DNA of 64,000 nt from Bdellovibrio sp047344985 (lineage in GTDB: Bacteria; Bdellovibrionota; Bdellovibrionia; Bdellovibrionales; Bdellovibrionaceae): the NCBI RefSeq assembly GCF_047344985.1, contig NZ_CP178861.1, positions 2,728,001 through 2,792,000 of the forward strand. Direction: 5' to 3'. Positions 16,286 through 25,780 of the stretch are shown here, piece by piece. A program made the position numbers and the translations under genes. Below the pieces are notes generated by a model. It ran no database searches, was not told where the DNA came from, and saw nothing but the letters and a program-made list of their open reading frames with translations. The stretch's first letter is position 1. Every line of letters starts with the position of its first letter.

Positions 16286-18010
16286 TTATTCAAATATCTT
16301 TTCGCGAATGCTCCAGTAATGCTTTTGTTTTCTTGCAATGACAAACATTGGCATTCGAAACTTTTTTTGAATATGCAGGACATCGTCGACAGTGCGCACG
16401 TGGATTTTTTGTTCAGGCAGGCGATTGTGCATACGAATAAAATTAAAATAAAAAGCGCGACCATCTTCAACGGTGTTTAAATAAAAATACTCTTTTAGCA
16501 CTTGAGCGTCGGCATCATAGTAATGCACCTCTAAACGCGCATTGCCTTTTTTATCAAAAGTTTTTTGAAAGCTCATGGTTTCAACCCGCATTACGTGAGC
16601 ATCTTTAAGCAGCATGGCCTCTTTAAGCTTTTTATCATTATCGACTAAAACATTGCCGCAATCCCCGCACGCACGGGCTGCGATATCGTTTTCACATCCG
16701 CATTTCTCACATCTTTTAAAACGGAAACGGAATCCGCAAGAAGAAATTTCTTTGGTGACAGGATCTTCGAAGGCTCCTTTGCATTGTCGTCCAAAGTGTT
16801 CAAGCAAAGTTCCGTCACTTTCCATGAGTCCCCAGAAATGGTTTGTAACTCCACACTGCGGGCAAAGCACTTCCACCTTCTGCGCTTTGCTGGAGGGTTT
16901 GTCTTCATCAATCTCAGGAGAGTAAAGATCGTGTCCCTGGCCCGTGTAATCGAGAATCAAACAATCCGTCTTACCCGGACTTAAACGCAATCCTCTTCCG
17001 ACGATCTGTTGATAAAGACTGACGGACTCTGTCGGTCTTAATACCGCAATGACATCCACATGAGGTGCATCAAAGCCTGTCGTCAGAACCGAGACATTCA
17101 CAAGAAATTTCAACTCCTGCCGTTTAAAAGCCTCAATGATCTCATCTCGCTCAGGGCCCGGAGTATCTCCCACGACCAAGGCAGCAATATAGGGCGGAAG
17201 ATTTTGCATGATTTCAATGGCGTGATTGATAGAGCTTGTGAAAATCATCACGCCCTTTCTTTCTTTTGCCATATCGATGATGTTTTTAATAATCAGCGGC
17301 GTGATGCGTTTTTGATCTTTCAAAAGCGCTTCGACCTGCGCCATAACGAATCGTCCCTGCTGAAGTTTCAAACTTGAAAAATCATAACAGGCCACCGGCG
17401 AATCAATTTTTACAGGCGGAGTCAGATAGTTGTTTTTAATAAGATGTCTGATCGAAAGCTCATAAATACATTTTTTAAAAAAGCGGTCTTCTGTCGTTTG
17501 CTGAATATTTTTTTGCGCATGGTATTGATAAATCCATCCCAATCCCAAACGATAAGGTGTCGCTGTCAAACCGAGGACACAGAGTTCCGGATTGAGTTGC
17601 TGCAACTTAGACATGACTTGCAAATATTGAGTGTCACCGTCAACAGAAACACGGTGACACTCATCGATCACGACCAGAGAAAAATTCTCAAAAAAATCTT
17701 CCTGCGCTCGCGCGATAGACTGAATGCTTCCGAAAATAACTTTCTGGGTGATTTCTTTTCTCTGAAGCCCTGCGGAGTAAATACCCGCTTCTAAGCCGAA
17801 AGAAATATATTTTGCGTGATTCTGTTCAACAAGCTCTTTAACGTGGGCCATAACCAAAACACGTCCTCGGGCCAAACGTGCCAATTCAGCAATAACCAGA
17901 CTTTTTCCGGCACCTGTTGGAAGAACGACCACAGCGGGAGTTCTTTCCTTTCGGAAATGTTTTAATGTCGCCTGAACGGCTTCCACCTGGTAGGTACGGA
18001 GTTGATACAT
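16286..18010 (-). CDS. radD: RadD-type SF2 helicase/ATPase
   Basis: 574 residues, close to E. coli RadD/YejH (586) in length and motif content. Walker A PTGAGKS at 31-37, DECH box ('VVIDECHR'), 'LGLTATPYRLG', 'TTGFDAPHVD' and 'QQIVGRGLRL' are all present and nearly identical to RadD. The C-terminal zinc-finger region has paired CxxC (CPQCGVT, CEKCGCENDIAARACGDC) as in RadD. In E. coli RadD helps RecA-dependent repair and resolves recombination intermediates with SSB. No clear ribosome site precedes the ATG. It is a single-gene unit, divergent from a binding protein. Confidence 0.93.
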   Translation of the reverse strand: MYQLRTYQVEAVQATLKHFRKERTPAVVVLPTGAGKSLVIAELARLARGRVLVMAHVKELVEQNHAKYISFGLEAGIYSAGLQRKEITQKVIFGSIQSIARAQEDFFENFSLVVIDECHRVSVDGDTQYLQVMSKLQQLNPELCVLGLTATPYRLGLGWIYQYHAQKNIQQTTEDRFFKKCIYELSIRHLIKNNYLTPPVKIDSPVACYDFSSLKLQQGRFVMAQVEALLKDQKRITPLIIKNIIDMAKERKGVMIFTSSINHAIEIMQNLPPYIAALVVGDTPGPERDEIIEAFKRQELKFLVNVSVLTTGFDAPHVDVIAVLRPTESVSLYQQIVGRGLRLSPGKTDCLILDYTGQGHDLYSPEIDEDKPSSKAQKVEVLCPQCGVTNHFWGLMESDGTLLEHFGRQCKGAFEDPVTKEISSCGFRFRFKRCEKCGCENDIAARACGDCGNVLVDNDKKLKEAMLLKDAHVMRVETMSFQKTFDKKGNARLEVHYYDADAQVLKEYFYLNTVEDGRAFYFNFIRMHNRLPEQKIHVRTVDDVLHIQKKFRMPMFVIARKQKHYWSIREKIFE

Positions 18011-18095
18011 TTTTACACATTACAAAAAATAGCAGCGACTGCCCAGGGTAAAATTTTGGTTGAATAAATTTATTCCGACGGTAAATATAAACTCG

Positions 18096-18833
18096 ATGAA
18101 ATTTCTGGTACTTTTCTTTCTCTTTTTCATTACTTGCGTTTCCTTTGCAAGCACTCCTCTGTCAATTGGATTTCCCTTTGGATTTTCTCGAAATGAAGCC
18201 ATCAATCAATATTTTTTATTTCTGACGGACGTTTTAAAAGATGCAGGTTTTGAGGCCGTGTATAAAAAAATGCCTGGTGTTCTTCCCTATGAAGCTCTGC
18301 TTAAAGGCGAAGTTGACGGCATAGCCTATGATGACTTTGCCTTAACGAAAGGACGCGAGCAAACGGTGACAGTGTCATTTCCGATTGTCTATATCAAGGT
18401 GCACGTTTTTTATAGGGTAGAGAACAAATACTTTGATGAGAAAAATTTAAAAAAACACCTTGGCGCTTTGGGTCTTAATAATTCAATGATTGAAAAAGAA
18501 GCAAAACGCCGAAAATTAAAATATGTCACGTCTGCAAATCCAACACAGAATGTACAACTTCTTTTAGATAAAAAAGTAGATTACTTTCTTGCCGTAGAGG
18601 AGGTTGGCCAAAGCGCTCTTGCCGCTTCTAATCCTGAACTCGCAAAGAAAATCAGAATGAGCGAACGCGTGTTCATGAGTTTTCCTCTTTATTTCACCTT
18701 GAATAAAAAGTTTAAAAAAGATCTTCCCGCAATTGAAGGCTCTTTTAAAAAGCATCTTACGGGTGATCTTAGCAAATATCCGCTGTTACGCTCGTTGAAC
18801 AAAGAGCTTCTGCTGCCTCCACCGCGCAAGTAA
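18096..18833 (+). CDS. Periplasmic solute-binding protein, SBP_bac_3 type
   Basis: 245 residues from the ATG at 18096, giving the signal peptide MKFLVLFFLFFITCVSFAS; a TTG-started extension from 18060 is unlikely. The mature part matches family-3 amino-acid-type binding proteins in layout ('GEVDGIAYDDFALTKGRE' and 'FSFPLYFTLNKKFKKDLPAIEGSF'). No ABC permease or ATPase is adjacent, so it is an orphan; such orphans are frequent in Bdellovibrio. Ligand unknown. Confidence 0.8.
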   Translation: MKFLVLFFLFFITCVSFASTPLSIGFPFGFSRNEAINQYFLFLTDVLKDAGFEAVYKKMPGVLPYEALLKGEVDGIAYDDFALTKGREQTVTVSFPIVYIKVHVFYRVENKYFDEKNLKKHLGALGLNNSMIEKEAKRRKLKYVTSANPTQNVQLLLDKKVDYFLAVEEVGQSALAASNPELAKKIRMSERVFMSFPLYFTLNKKFKKDLPAIEGSFKKHLTGDLSKYPLLRSLNKELLLPPPRK

Positions 18834-18835
18834 AT

Positions 18836-19186
18836 CTAAGAAGCGGTTGAATTAACTAAGGCATCGATTTTAGCCGCACAGATAAAGTCGTTTTCTGAAA
18901 TCCCTCCCCGTCCTTCATTGACGGAGTGAGTATTAAACTTCACAACGCATTGATTGTAACTCACCATCATTTCTGGATGGTGATCTTCACGGTGAACAAT
19001 AAATGCCACGGCATTCACAAATGCCAAAGTTTCATAGTAGTTCTTAAAAGAATAAGTTTTCATGATCTTACCTTCTTTTAAAAACCAGCCATCAAACAGT
19101 TTCAAATATTCGCGAACATCCTTTTCAGGCAGACCCGTGTCCATCGGATGACTTCTTTTCTTTAATAATTCGTTAGCCGTGAGCAC
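18836..19186 (-). CDS. Pterin-4a-carbinolamine dehydratase
   Basis: 116 residues, normal size. The active-site motif 'HREDHHPEMM' followed by 'VKFNTHSVN' and 'GISENDF' is that of PCD/DCoH (EC 4.2.1.96), which dehydrates 4a-hydroxytetrahydrobiopterin after aromatic amino-acid hydroxylation. The start is a GTG with AAGGAGG 5 bases upstream. No phenylalanine hydroxylase is in the window. It is on the same strand as the upstream Hsp20 gene, with 12 bases between them, so the two may be co-transcribed. Confidence 0.9.
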   Translation of the reverse strand: MLTANELLKKRSHPMDTGLPEKDVREYLKLFDGWFLKEGKIMKTYSFKNYYETLAFVNAVAFIVHREDHHPEMMVSYNQCVVKFNTHSVNEGRGGISENDFICAAKIDALVNSTAS

Positions 19187-19198
19187 GGATCCTCCTTT

Positions 19199-19669
19199 TT
19201 AGTGCACTGAAATTTGTTTCGCTTTGGAAGCTTCGCCCTTGGGAATATTCACGAGCAAGACACCATCTTCAAACTTTGCATCCACCTTCTTTTCGTCGAT
19301 GGGTTGAGGCAAGGTGAAACTGCGCACGTAAGAACCATAAGAGATTTCCGACAGATGTCTTTTCTTCGCCTCTTTGGATTCATCCAACTTTTCTTCTTTT
19401 CTCTCGGCGCGAATGGTCAATCGGTCGCCGTCGACTTCCACTTTGACGTTTTCTTTTTTGACGCCGGGAAGATCTACTTTCAATAAATAATTTTTCTCTT
19501 CTTCTGAAAATTCGCAAGAAGGAGAAAAATCAAATTCTGTTGGTGAACCTTCTTCTCGGAATCCCATAAGTTCATTCATCAGTCGATCCATGCGATCCTG
19601 ATAGCGAGAAAATTCACGGAAAGGACTTGCAAAGCGTCCCGATCTCCAGCGGTCTGGTAAGTTAGCCAT
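19199..19669 (-). CDS. Hsp20/alpha-crystallin small heat-shock protein
   Basis: 156 residues. The alpha-crystallin domain (about 45-145) has 'YLLKVDLPGVKKENVKVEVDG', 'LTIRAERK', 'GSYVRSFTLPQPID' and the typical 'AKFEDGVLLVNIPK' motif. The C-terminal 'KQISVH' takes the place of the I-x-I tail. It is an ATP-independent holdase forming oligomers in the cytoplasm. A strong AGGAGG ribosome site is present. I see no CIRCE or ROSE element in the 177 bases between it and the divergent gene. Confidence 0.93.
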   Translation of the reverse strand: MANLPDRWRSGRFASPFREFSRYQDRMDRLMNELMGFREEGSPTEFDFSPSCEFSEEEKNYLLKVDLPGVKKENVKVEVDGDRLTIRAERKEEKLDESKEAKKRHLSEISYGSYVRSFTLPQPIDEKKVDAKFEDGVLLVNIPKGEASKAKQISVH

Positions 19670-19846
19670 AGGCCCTCCTGTTCATTGTTATTTGGGTGAA
19701 TAGTAGCCCACTCCGAAGGAGAAACTGGCGTTAATTTTTTTTAAATTGCAGAGCCACATAAAAAAAAATTTTCCTCTGTTTGAGGTCATCTTGCAAGACT
19801 GTCAGACCGGATTATCATCAAAGCCAAAACAAACGATGGAGATTTT

Positions 19847-22423
19847 ATGGAGCGCTTCGCAAGCCGGGAAGAAGCCGGACGCCTTTTGGGTGAAAAACTT
19901 ATTTCTTTGAAAGATCAAAATCCCGTAGTTCTGGCGATTCCGCGAGGCGGCGTTCCCTTAGCTTTTGAAATCGCAAAAATGTTAAAAAGTCCCTTGGATC
20001 TTTTAATGGTCAAAAAAATCGGCGCTCCCCGGCAGCCGGAATTAGCCGTCGGGGCCGTGAGTGAAGATGGCGAACCTCTGTTTAACGATTCGATTGTTAA
20101 ATTTTTAAGCTTAAAGAAAACTTATCTCAATCAAGCCGCTAAACAAAAAACTTCAGAGATCCAAGAGCAATTAAAAAAATTTCGGGGCTCCAAGAAAACA
20201 GAGAACGTCAAAGACAAAACGGTGATTATCGTGGATGACGGGATCGCCACCGGGGCGACTCTTCTGGCGGCGATTCAGTTTCTAAGAAAGAAAGAACCAA
20301 AAAAAATTATTGTCGCAGCTCCTGTGGCGGCGAAAGAGACCGTGGAAAAAATCAAAAAAGTCGCGGACGACGTTGTCTGTTTAATGACACCCGACAATTT
20401 TGTCGCCGTCGGTCTTTGGTACGAGGATTTCACTCAAGTTTCCGACGAAGAAGTGATCCAACTTATCGCCGAATCACGATTTATGAATGCCGATAATGAG
20501 CGCGAAATAACGATTGAGGATGGAAAAGAAAAGCTTTTTGGTGACTTAACAACTGTGGATAAAGCCAAGGGCTTAATCATCTTTGCTCACGGAAGTGGAA
20601 GCAGCCGCAAAAGTCCCCGTAATCAATTTGTCGCCAGAGAACTTAATAAAGCCGGATTCAGCACCCTCCTCTTTGATCTTTTAACCGAACATGAGTCTAA
20701 AGACCGCAGCAATGTCTTTGATATCAATCTTTTGGCGCAACGTTTGTTGTTAGCAACTCAAGCCGGTCTTGAACAAACCCATCATATTCCTATTGGCTAT
20801 TTCGGAGCAAGCACCGGGGCCGGCGCGGCCCTTGTCGCCGCTGCGAAATCTAAAAATAAAATTTCAGCCGTCGTCAGCCGTGGAGGACGTCCCGATTTAG
20901 CCAAAGAACATCTTAAAAAAGTAGAAGCGCCCACTTTGCTTCTGGTCGGTGGCAATGACCTCGCCGTCATTCCATTAAACAAAAGTGCCGGTTTACAACT
21001 TAAGACATCTCGTTTAGTGATCGTGCCAGGCGCCACACATTTATTTGAAGAACCGGGAACTCTTGATGAAATCGTTGAATATGCAATCGAATGGTTTAAC
21101 GAGCACCTTCCGGAAAAAAAAGAAACCTCCTTCCCCAAAGAGCAAGTCGTCGACGAGCTTGAAGGTCGTGCTCATTCCATTAAAGATTCTCACAGCTGGG
21201 ATGACTTGATTGCGAGTGTGGCGTCCGCTCGAGTTGTCATGCTCGGTGAAGCCACTCACGGGACGGAAGAATTTTATAGTATTCGTCGGCACATCACAGA
21301 ACGCTTGATTCAAGATCACGGGTTTAGTTTTGTCGCCGTCGAAGGTGATTGGCCTGATTGCCAAAAATTGAATGACTATATTCACTTTGACAAAGGCGAA
21401 AGCGCCAAGCAAATTATGAGAGAGTTTCATCGTTGGCCGACATGGATGTGGGCTAATGATGAGACCGCTCTTCTGATTGAGTGGATGAAAAACTATCACG
21501 CCAGCTTCTATGGCCTTGATGTCTACTCGCTTTTTGATTCAATGGATTACGTCATTGAGTTTGCTAAAAATGTGGATCCTGATTTGGCAAAATCTGTGCA
21601 AGAGCAATACGCGTGTTTTGAACCTTTCGCCCGCGACGAAAAATCTTACGCTCGCTATCTTGTAAAATTCGAAGAAGGTTGCCGCGACGATGTTATTGCG
21701 AACCTAAGAAAACTTCTGCGTCTGCGCATAGGTGAAATCGCGACGAAATCTCCGGATCTTTTCAGCGCCCAGCAAAATGCGCGTATTGTTGCGCATGCAG
21801 AAAATTATTATCGCTCTATGCTTTTTGGCGGCCCCGACTCCTGGAACGTGCGTGATCATCATATGATTGACACTCTGGATATGCTCTTAAAGCACAATGG
21901 CCCGGACAGCAAAGCCATCGTGTGGGCGCACAACAGTCATATCGGCGATTATCATGCGACAGACATGCTTCAAGAAGGATATGTGAACCTCGGCGGCCTT
22001 GCCCGAGAACGTTTTGGTATTGATCAAGTCGCCCTGGTCGGTTTCGGAACTTTCCAAGGACAAGTGCTTGCCGGTCCTGCATGGGAAGGCAAAGCCACCG
22101 TGATGACACTTCCTCCTGCCCGCGAATCTTCATTTGAATATTTTTGTCACAAGGTTGCGGAAGATCTTAATACCAAAAGATTTTATGTTGTCTTTGATTC
22201 CGAAGCGCGATCCGGAAACCTGGGGACGCGCAGTTACGGACACCGCGCCGTCGGCGTTGTCTATAGTCCGCATTATGAGCTCAAAGGCGTGAACTATGTT
22301 GAAACAGTTCCGGCCAAACGCTACGACGCTTTTGTATTCGTCGATAAGACCACAGCTTTAAAATCCATCCCGACCGGAACAAGCCACCTGGATCTTCCAG
22401 AAACATGGCCGGGAGGAGTTTAA
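19847..22423 (+). CDS. Three-domain fusion: phosphoribosyltransferase, alpha/beta hydrolase, erythromycin-esterase-like
   Basis: 858 residues. Residues 1-215 are a type I phosphoribosyltransferase domain with the PRPP loop 'VIIVDDGIATGATL' (D130/D131). Residues about 220-430 are a dienelactone-hydrolase-like alpha/beta hydrolase with the nucleophile elbow GASTG (S322) and a late 'GATHLFEEPG' carrying the catalytic His. Residues about 435-858 are an erythromycin-esterase-like (DUF/EreA) domain with 'GEATHGTEEFY' (E468, H471). EreA-type enzymes hydrolyse lactones; most genomic homologues have unknown substrates. Each domain occurs as a separate gene or pairwise fusion in other bacteria. A GGAG site precedes the ATG. 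No single substrate is obvious. Confidence 0.9.
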   Translation: MERFASREEAGRLLGEKLISLKDQNPVVLAIPRGGVPLAFEIAKMLKSPLDLLMVKKIGAPRQPELAVGAVSEDGEPLFNDSIVKFLSLKKTYLNQAAKQKTSEIQEQLKKFRGSKKTENVKDKTVIIVDDGIATGATLLAAIQFLRKKEPKKIIVAAPVAAKETVEKIKKVADDVVCLMTPDNFVAVGLWYEDFTQVSDEEVIQLIAESRFMNADNEREITIEDGKEKLFGDLTTVDKAKGLIIFAHGSGSSRKSPRNQFVARELNKAGFSTLLFDLLTEHESKDRSNVFDINLLAQRLLLATQAGLEQTHHIPIGYFGASTGAGAALVAAAKSKNKISAVVSRGGRPDLAKEHLKKVEAPTLLLVGGNDLAVIPLNKSAGLQLKTSRLVIVPGATHLFEEPGTLDEIVEYAIEWFNEHLPEKKETSFPKEQVVDELEGRAHSIKDSHSWDDLIASVASARVVMLGEATHGTEEFYSIRRHITERLIQDHGFSFVAVEGDWPDCQKLNDYIHFDKGESAKQIMREFHRWPTWMWANDETALLIEWMKNYHASFYGLDVYSLFDSMDYVIEFAKNVDPDLAKSVQEQYACFEPFARDEKSYARYLVKFEEGCRDDVIANLRKLLRLRIGEIATKSPDLFSAQQNARIVAHAENYYRSMLFGGPDSWNVRDHHMIDTLDMLLKHNGPDSKAIVWAHNSHIGDYHATDMLQEGYVNLGGLARERFGIDQVALVGFGTFQGQVLAGPAWEGKATVMTLPPARESSFEYFCHKVAEDLNTKRFYVVFDSEARSGNLGTRSYGHRAVGVVYSPHYELKGVNYVETVPAKRYDAFVFVDKTTALKSIPTGTSHLDLPETWPGGV

Positions 22424-22426
22424 ATA

Positions 22427-23116
22427 TTAATTGCAACTTTTGCCCCACGTGTTGGCGACTTTGTCACCGACACCGATATGCAAAGAGGCACTTCCATAAT
22501 GACCGATAGCGCGAATGCGTTTTTGACTGCGCATTTTGCAAAGTTCGCGAAAGGCGCGATCTGCCTCGCTGTTACTTGCAAAACGCACATCAATGGAGGT
22601 GCCGTAAGGATGTCGGCCTGCGGCTCCACCCACATTTTTATTGTAAGGCTCGGGACGCCACCAGTTGTAGATTTGACTGACTTTGATTCCTTTGGCTGTC
22701 AGGTCGTGAAGAATTTTGACGGCTTCGATAGGATATTTCCAGGTGTTCTCATCAGGATGAACGAGATTGTGTGCCTGACTGGAGCCATACGTGCATCGAA
22801 ATGTTGAGACACTGCGAGGATTCGGACGAACCACTTGGTCACACCAAAATGAATTGTTCGTTTCTGCTGCACATTTTTGTAAAAACCGATCTTTCTTACT
22901 CAACCCTAAGTTCACCTGAGTTTTTTGACTTCCGCTCGCTTTCATACATCCTAGACTTTGGATTTCTTCGTCCACAGAAGCGTCGTTGTGAATATGGTCC
23001 GCAAGATCTGCGCTGTCTTCAGTGTATTCATTAGTACCTGCTCCGCCGCCCTGACAAGCAACAGTTCCCAAGCCTAAAAGAGCAATCAAGGCCAATGCAT
23101 TGAGTTTTAAATTCAT
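22427..23116 (-). CDS. Lipoprotein with M15-like (D-Ala-D-Ala peptidase) domain
   Basis: 229 residues from the ATG at 23116 (GGAG upstream). Lipobox GTVAC with lipidated Cys21. After a disordered Asp/Glu-rich segment, the C-terminal domain has 'GRHPYGTSIDVRF' (HxxGxxxD) and 'ASLHIGVG', which fit the zinc-ligand pattern of the M15/Hedgehog-like peptidase fold that cuts peptidoglycan peptides. Seven cysteines in the mature part suggest disulfides. Role as a cell-wall hydrolase is inference from the motif. It is convergent with the fusion gene, with 3 bases between stops. Confidence 0.75.
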   Translation of the reverse strand: MNLKLNALALIALLGLGTVACQGGGAGTNEYTEDSADLADHIHNDASVDEEIQSLGCMKASGSQKTQVNLGLSKKDRFLQKCAAETNNSFWCDQVVRPNPRSVSTFRCTYGSSQAHNLVHPDENTWKYPIEAVKILHDLTAKGIKVSQIYNWWRPEPYNKNVGGAAGRHPYGTSIDVRFASNSEADRAFRELCKMRSQKRIRAIGHYGSASLHIGVGDKVANTWGKSCN

Positions 23117-23281
23117 CCGATCTCCTTCGTTACTGTTGAGCAATGAAGCGTCAGAATAAATGCATTGCGAAATAGCATTCTATAGGACTTTCAGTTTTCT
23201 AGAGGAAGGGACAGTGAAAAGCGAATGAAGTTTTAAAGTGAAGTTTGCCAATTAACAAAAAGTTGATAGCATTTCCACGCG

Positions 23282-24169
23282 ATGGAATTTGGAAAAATAT
23301 CTAACATTGAAAATGTCTCGTGGACCTTGCCTCCTGATGTCGATTCATCGGTGGAGTTTTTAAGAAGTCTGAATTCCTCTGTCGGCCCTGCGAAATACTA
23401 TATCGGTACGCCTGCTTGGGGTCACAAAGAATGGATCGGAAAAATCTATCCGGAAAAAACCAAAGCTGTTGATTATCTTTCGTTTTATTCCCAGAACTTC
23501 AACACGATTGAACTTAATACTTCTCACTATCGCATTCCTTCAAAAGAACAGACGGACAAGTGGAAATCACAGCTTCATTCAGAATTTTTATTTTGTCCGA
23601 AAGTATTCCAAGGAATTTCACATGCACCAGCGGGCCTTCTTGATAGAACTCTTTTGAAAGAATGGTTTTCGTTTTTAGAGAATTTAGGCACGCACTTAGG
23701 CCCTTGCTTTATTCAGTTTTCTCCGGGATTCGATTACGGAAAAAAGGCGGCCCTTTTTCATTTTCTCCAACAGTGGCCGAAAGATTTTGAATTGGCTTTG
23801 GAGTTTCGCCATCCAAGCTGGTTTCAACAAGGGCGTATTTTGCCCGCTCTGGAAAAGTATTTGCAAGCTCAGCGCATTGGCTTGGTGATTACGGACGTCG
23901 CCGGCCGCCGTGATGTCCTGCACTCTTCCATCAGCAGCTCTTTTACGATGCTTCGTTTTATCGGAAACGATTTACATGCGAGTGATTTTTCCAGAGCGCA
24001 AGAGTGGGCCGCGCGCTTGAACTCTTGGAGCCAACAAGGCTTGCAAAGAGTTTTTTATTTCGTCCACGAACCAGATGATATAAAATCTCCTGAGATGGCG
24101 CAGGCTGTGATTCGTGATCTCAATGATGAAGCCGGAGCCTCTTTAGAACCTTTAAAATGGCTTTCATAA
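23282..24169 (+). CDS. DUF72 (YecE-like) protein
   Basis: 295 residues. 'YYIGTPAWGHKEWIGKIYP', 'FYSQNFNTIELNTSHYRIPS', 'CFIQFSPGF' and 'LALEFRHPSWF' are hallmarks of the DUF72 TIM-barrel family. No enzymatic activity is established for the family. The N-terminal 30 residues are specific to this copy. No clear ribosome site precedes the ATG. Stand-alone gene. Confidence 0.88.
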   Translation: MEFGKISNIENVSWTLPPDVDSSVEFLRSLNSSVGPAKYYIGTPAWGHKEWIGKIYPEKTKAVDYLSFYSQNFNTIELNTSHYRIPSKEQTDKWKSQLHSEFLFCPKVFQGISHAPAGLLDRTLLKEWFSFLENLGTHLGPCFIQFSPGFDYGKKAALFHFLQQWPKDFELALEFRHPSWFQQGRILPALEKYLQAQRIGLVITDVAGRRDVLHSSISSSFTMLRFIGNDLHASDFSRAQEWAARLNSWSQQGLQRVFYFVHEPDDIKSPEMAQAVIRDLNDEAGASLEPLKWLS

Positions 24170-24338
24170 AACGTATCAATTTTCGTTTGTTCACGGAGCT
24201 TGGTAGAGGATTATCCGAATAACCTCAGATCCTATTCAGCTAAAGGTCTTATTTTTAATGTTACCGTAATGAATTTTTCCTTTCTGTAATTCTTTTCCTC
24301 TTAGTCTTTGTTCACGCACAAAGATTCATGGAGGAATA

Positions 24339-25727
24339 ATGGCGATTAACACTAAGGCAAATTCATTATTCTCACGTTTTAGCACTGCGCTTCTCTTAAC
24401 ATCCGTCCTGAGCCTCGCAGCCTGCGGAGGAAATCCTGGCGGTGAAGTCACTCTCCCCGACGACACAACTCAAGAACAGATTGTCGACACGCCTGATGTC
24501 GCAAATGACAAGCTTCTTCCGGATCCTTCGGATGCAATGGTGGCAAGCTCTCAACGCGAATCCATTTTAAAAAATTACGATCATGTCGATCCTAAGCATG
24601 TCGTTCCTTACAAAGCATTGGGAGATGCTTTGGTGTATTTCGATCAACACAAATCGAGCTTTAAAAACACAGACTATATGGCGGTCTTGAATTTTGGACA
24701 AAGCTCAAAGCAAAAACGTTTTTATATCATCAATATGAAAACAGGTAGCGTGTGGGCCATTCACGTAGCTCACGGAAAAGGTTCTGATTCTAACCATGAC
24801 GGTTACGCTGAAAAGTTCAGTAACGTGTCTGGTTCCAATGCGAGTTCACTCGGAATCTATAGAACCGCAGAAACTTACAGCGGAAGCCACGGTCTTTCTT
24901 TAAGACTTGATGGTCTTTCTTCTACGAACTCACGTGCGCGCGCTCGTGCGGTTGTGGTTCACGGTGCTTCATATGTTCAAGAGTCCAACGTGATTCAAGG
25001 TCGTAGTTGGGGTTGCCCTGCTGTGGCGATGGAAAATCGTGATGCTGTGATTAAGTACCTTAAAGGCGGAGCGATGATTTACGCCACCGTCGACAAAGGT
25101 GGCACCGAGCGTTCCGGCTCAGGTTCTACAACGACTCCGGATACCGGCGCTTACAAAATGACTCCGCTTTCTTGGGAGACTTCCAGCAAACCCGAACGCA
25201 AAGCCTGGTCCCAATATCTAATGAAACTAGTTTCAGAAGATTGGAGCAGCTTGCTAAAAGGTGCTGATGATATGAGAGACTTTTGCCCTCGCTACAACTC
25301 TTTGAGCAATAACGAGCGTGCAAACGTGTGGGCGCAATTGTTTGTTGCGATGACAAAATACGAAAGCGGTTACAGCCCGACTTCACGCATGCAAGAAACA
25401 ACGATGGGAACAGATCCTGTCACAGGAAGACCTGTTTACTCTGAAGGACTTTTGCAATTGTCGTATCAAGATATCACGGGTTGGAATTTCTGTAAGTTCG
25501 ACTGGAGTAAAGATAGAAACTTAAGCTCTACAGATCCGCGCAAAACCATTCTTGATCCGTACATCAATCTTCATTGCGGTGTCGGAATCATGGCAAAACA
25601 AATCGCGCGCACAGGAAAAATTAAACTTGCTTCCGGCGCCTATTGGGCCGTGATCAAAACAAATAGTAGATACAGTCAAATTAGCGCAATCACTTCCATG
25701 GTGAAATCGCTTCCCATGTGTCAGTAA
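24339..25727 (+). CDS. Lipoprotein fusing an L,D-transpeptidase and a lytic-transglycosylase-like domain
   Basis: 462 residues with GGAGGA ribosome site. Lipobox LSLAAC (lipidated Cys29). Residues about 75-255 are a murein L,D-transpeptidase catalytic domain of the YkuD_2 kind, with 'VVVHGASYV' (H208) and 'GRSWGCPAV' (catalytic C226). After a Gly/Ser/Thr linker, residues about 275-460 have lysozyme-like/SLT features: 'TKYESGYSP' (E342) and 'SEGLLQLSYQD'. One protein could therefore cross-link or decorate peptides and also cleave glycan strands. B. bacteriovorus is known to use L,D-transpeptidases to modify prey wall during predation; whether this one acts on prey or self is unknown. Catalytic residues look intact in both domains. 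Confidence 0.85.
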   Translation: MAINTKANSLFSRFSTALLLTSVLSLAACGGNPGGEVTLPDDTTQEQIVDTPDVANDKLLPDPSDAMVASSQRESILKNYDHVDPKHVVPYKALGDALVYFDQHKSSFKNTDYMAVLNFGQSSKQKRFYIINMKTGSVWAIHVAHGKGSDSNHDGYAEKFSNVSGSNASSLGIYRTAETYSGSHGLSLRLDGLSSTNSRARARAVVVHGASYVQESNVIQGRSWGCPAVAMENRDAVIKYLKGGAMIYATVDKGGTERSGSGSTTTPDTGAYKMTPLSWETSSKPERKAWSQYLMKLVSEDWSSLLKGADDMRDFCPRYNSLSNNERANVWAQLFVAMTKYESGYSPTSRMQETTMGTDPVTGRPVYSEGLLQLSYQDITGWNFCKFDWSKDRNLSSTDPRKTILDPYINLHCGVGIMAKQIARTGKIKLASGAYWAVIKTNSRYSQISAITSMVKSLPMCQ

Positions 25728-25747
25728 CCCCTCTTACTGGCCCTTTT

Positions 25748-25780
25748 GCCGAGTCATTTCCCCAATGGCTCGGCATTTTT
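25748..25780 (+). terminator. Intrinsic terminator after the L,D-transpeptidase gene
   Basis: An 11-bp stem GCCGAGTCATT/AATGGCTCGGC (one T-G pair), loop TCCCC, followed by ATTTTTT. It overlaps the 3' end of the convergent histidine-kinase gene, whose stop is at 25754. Confidence 0.85.
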
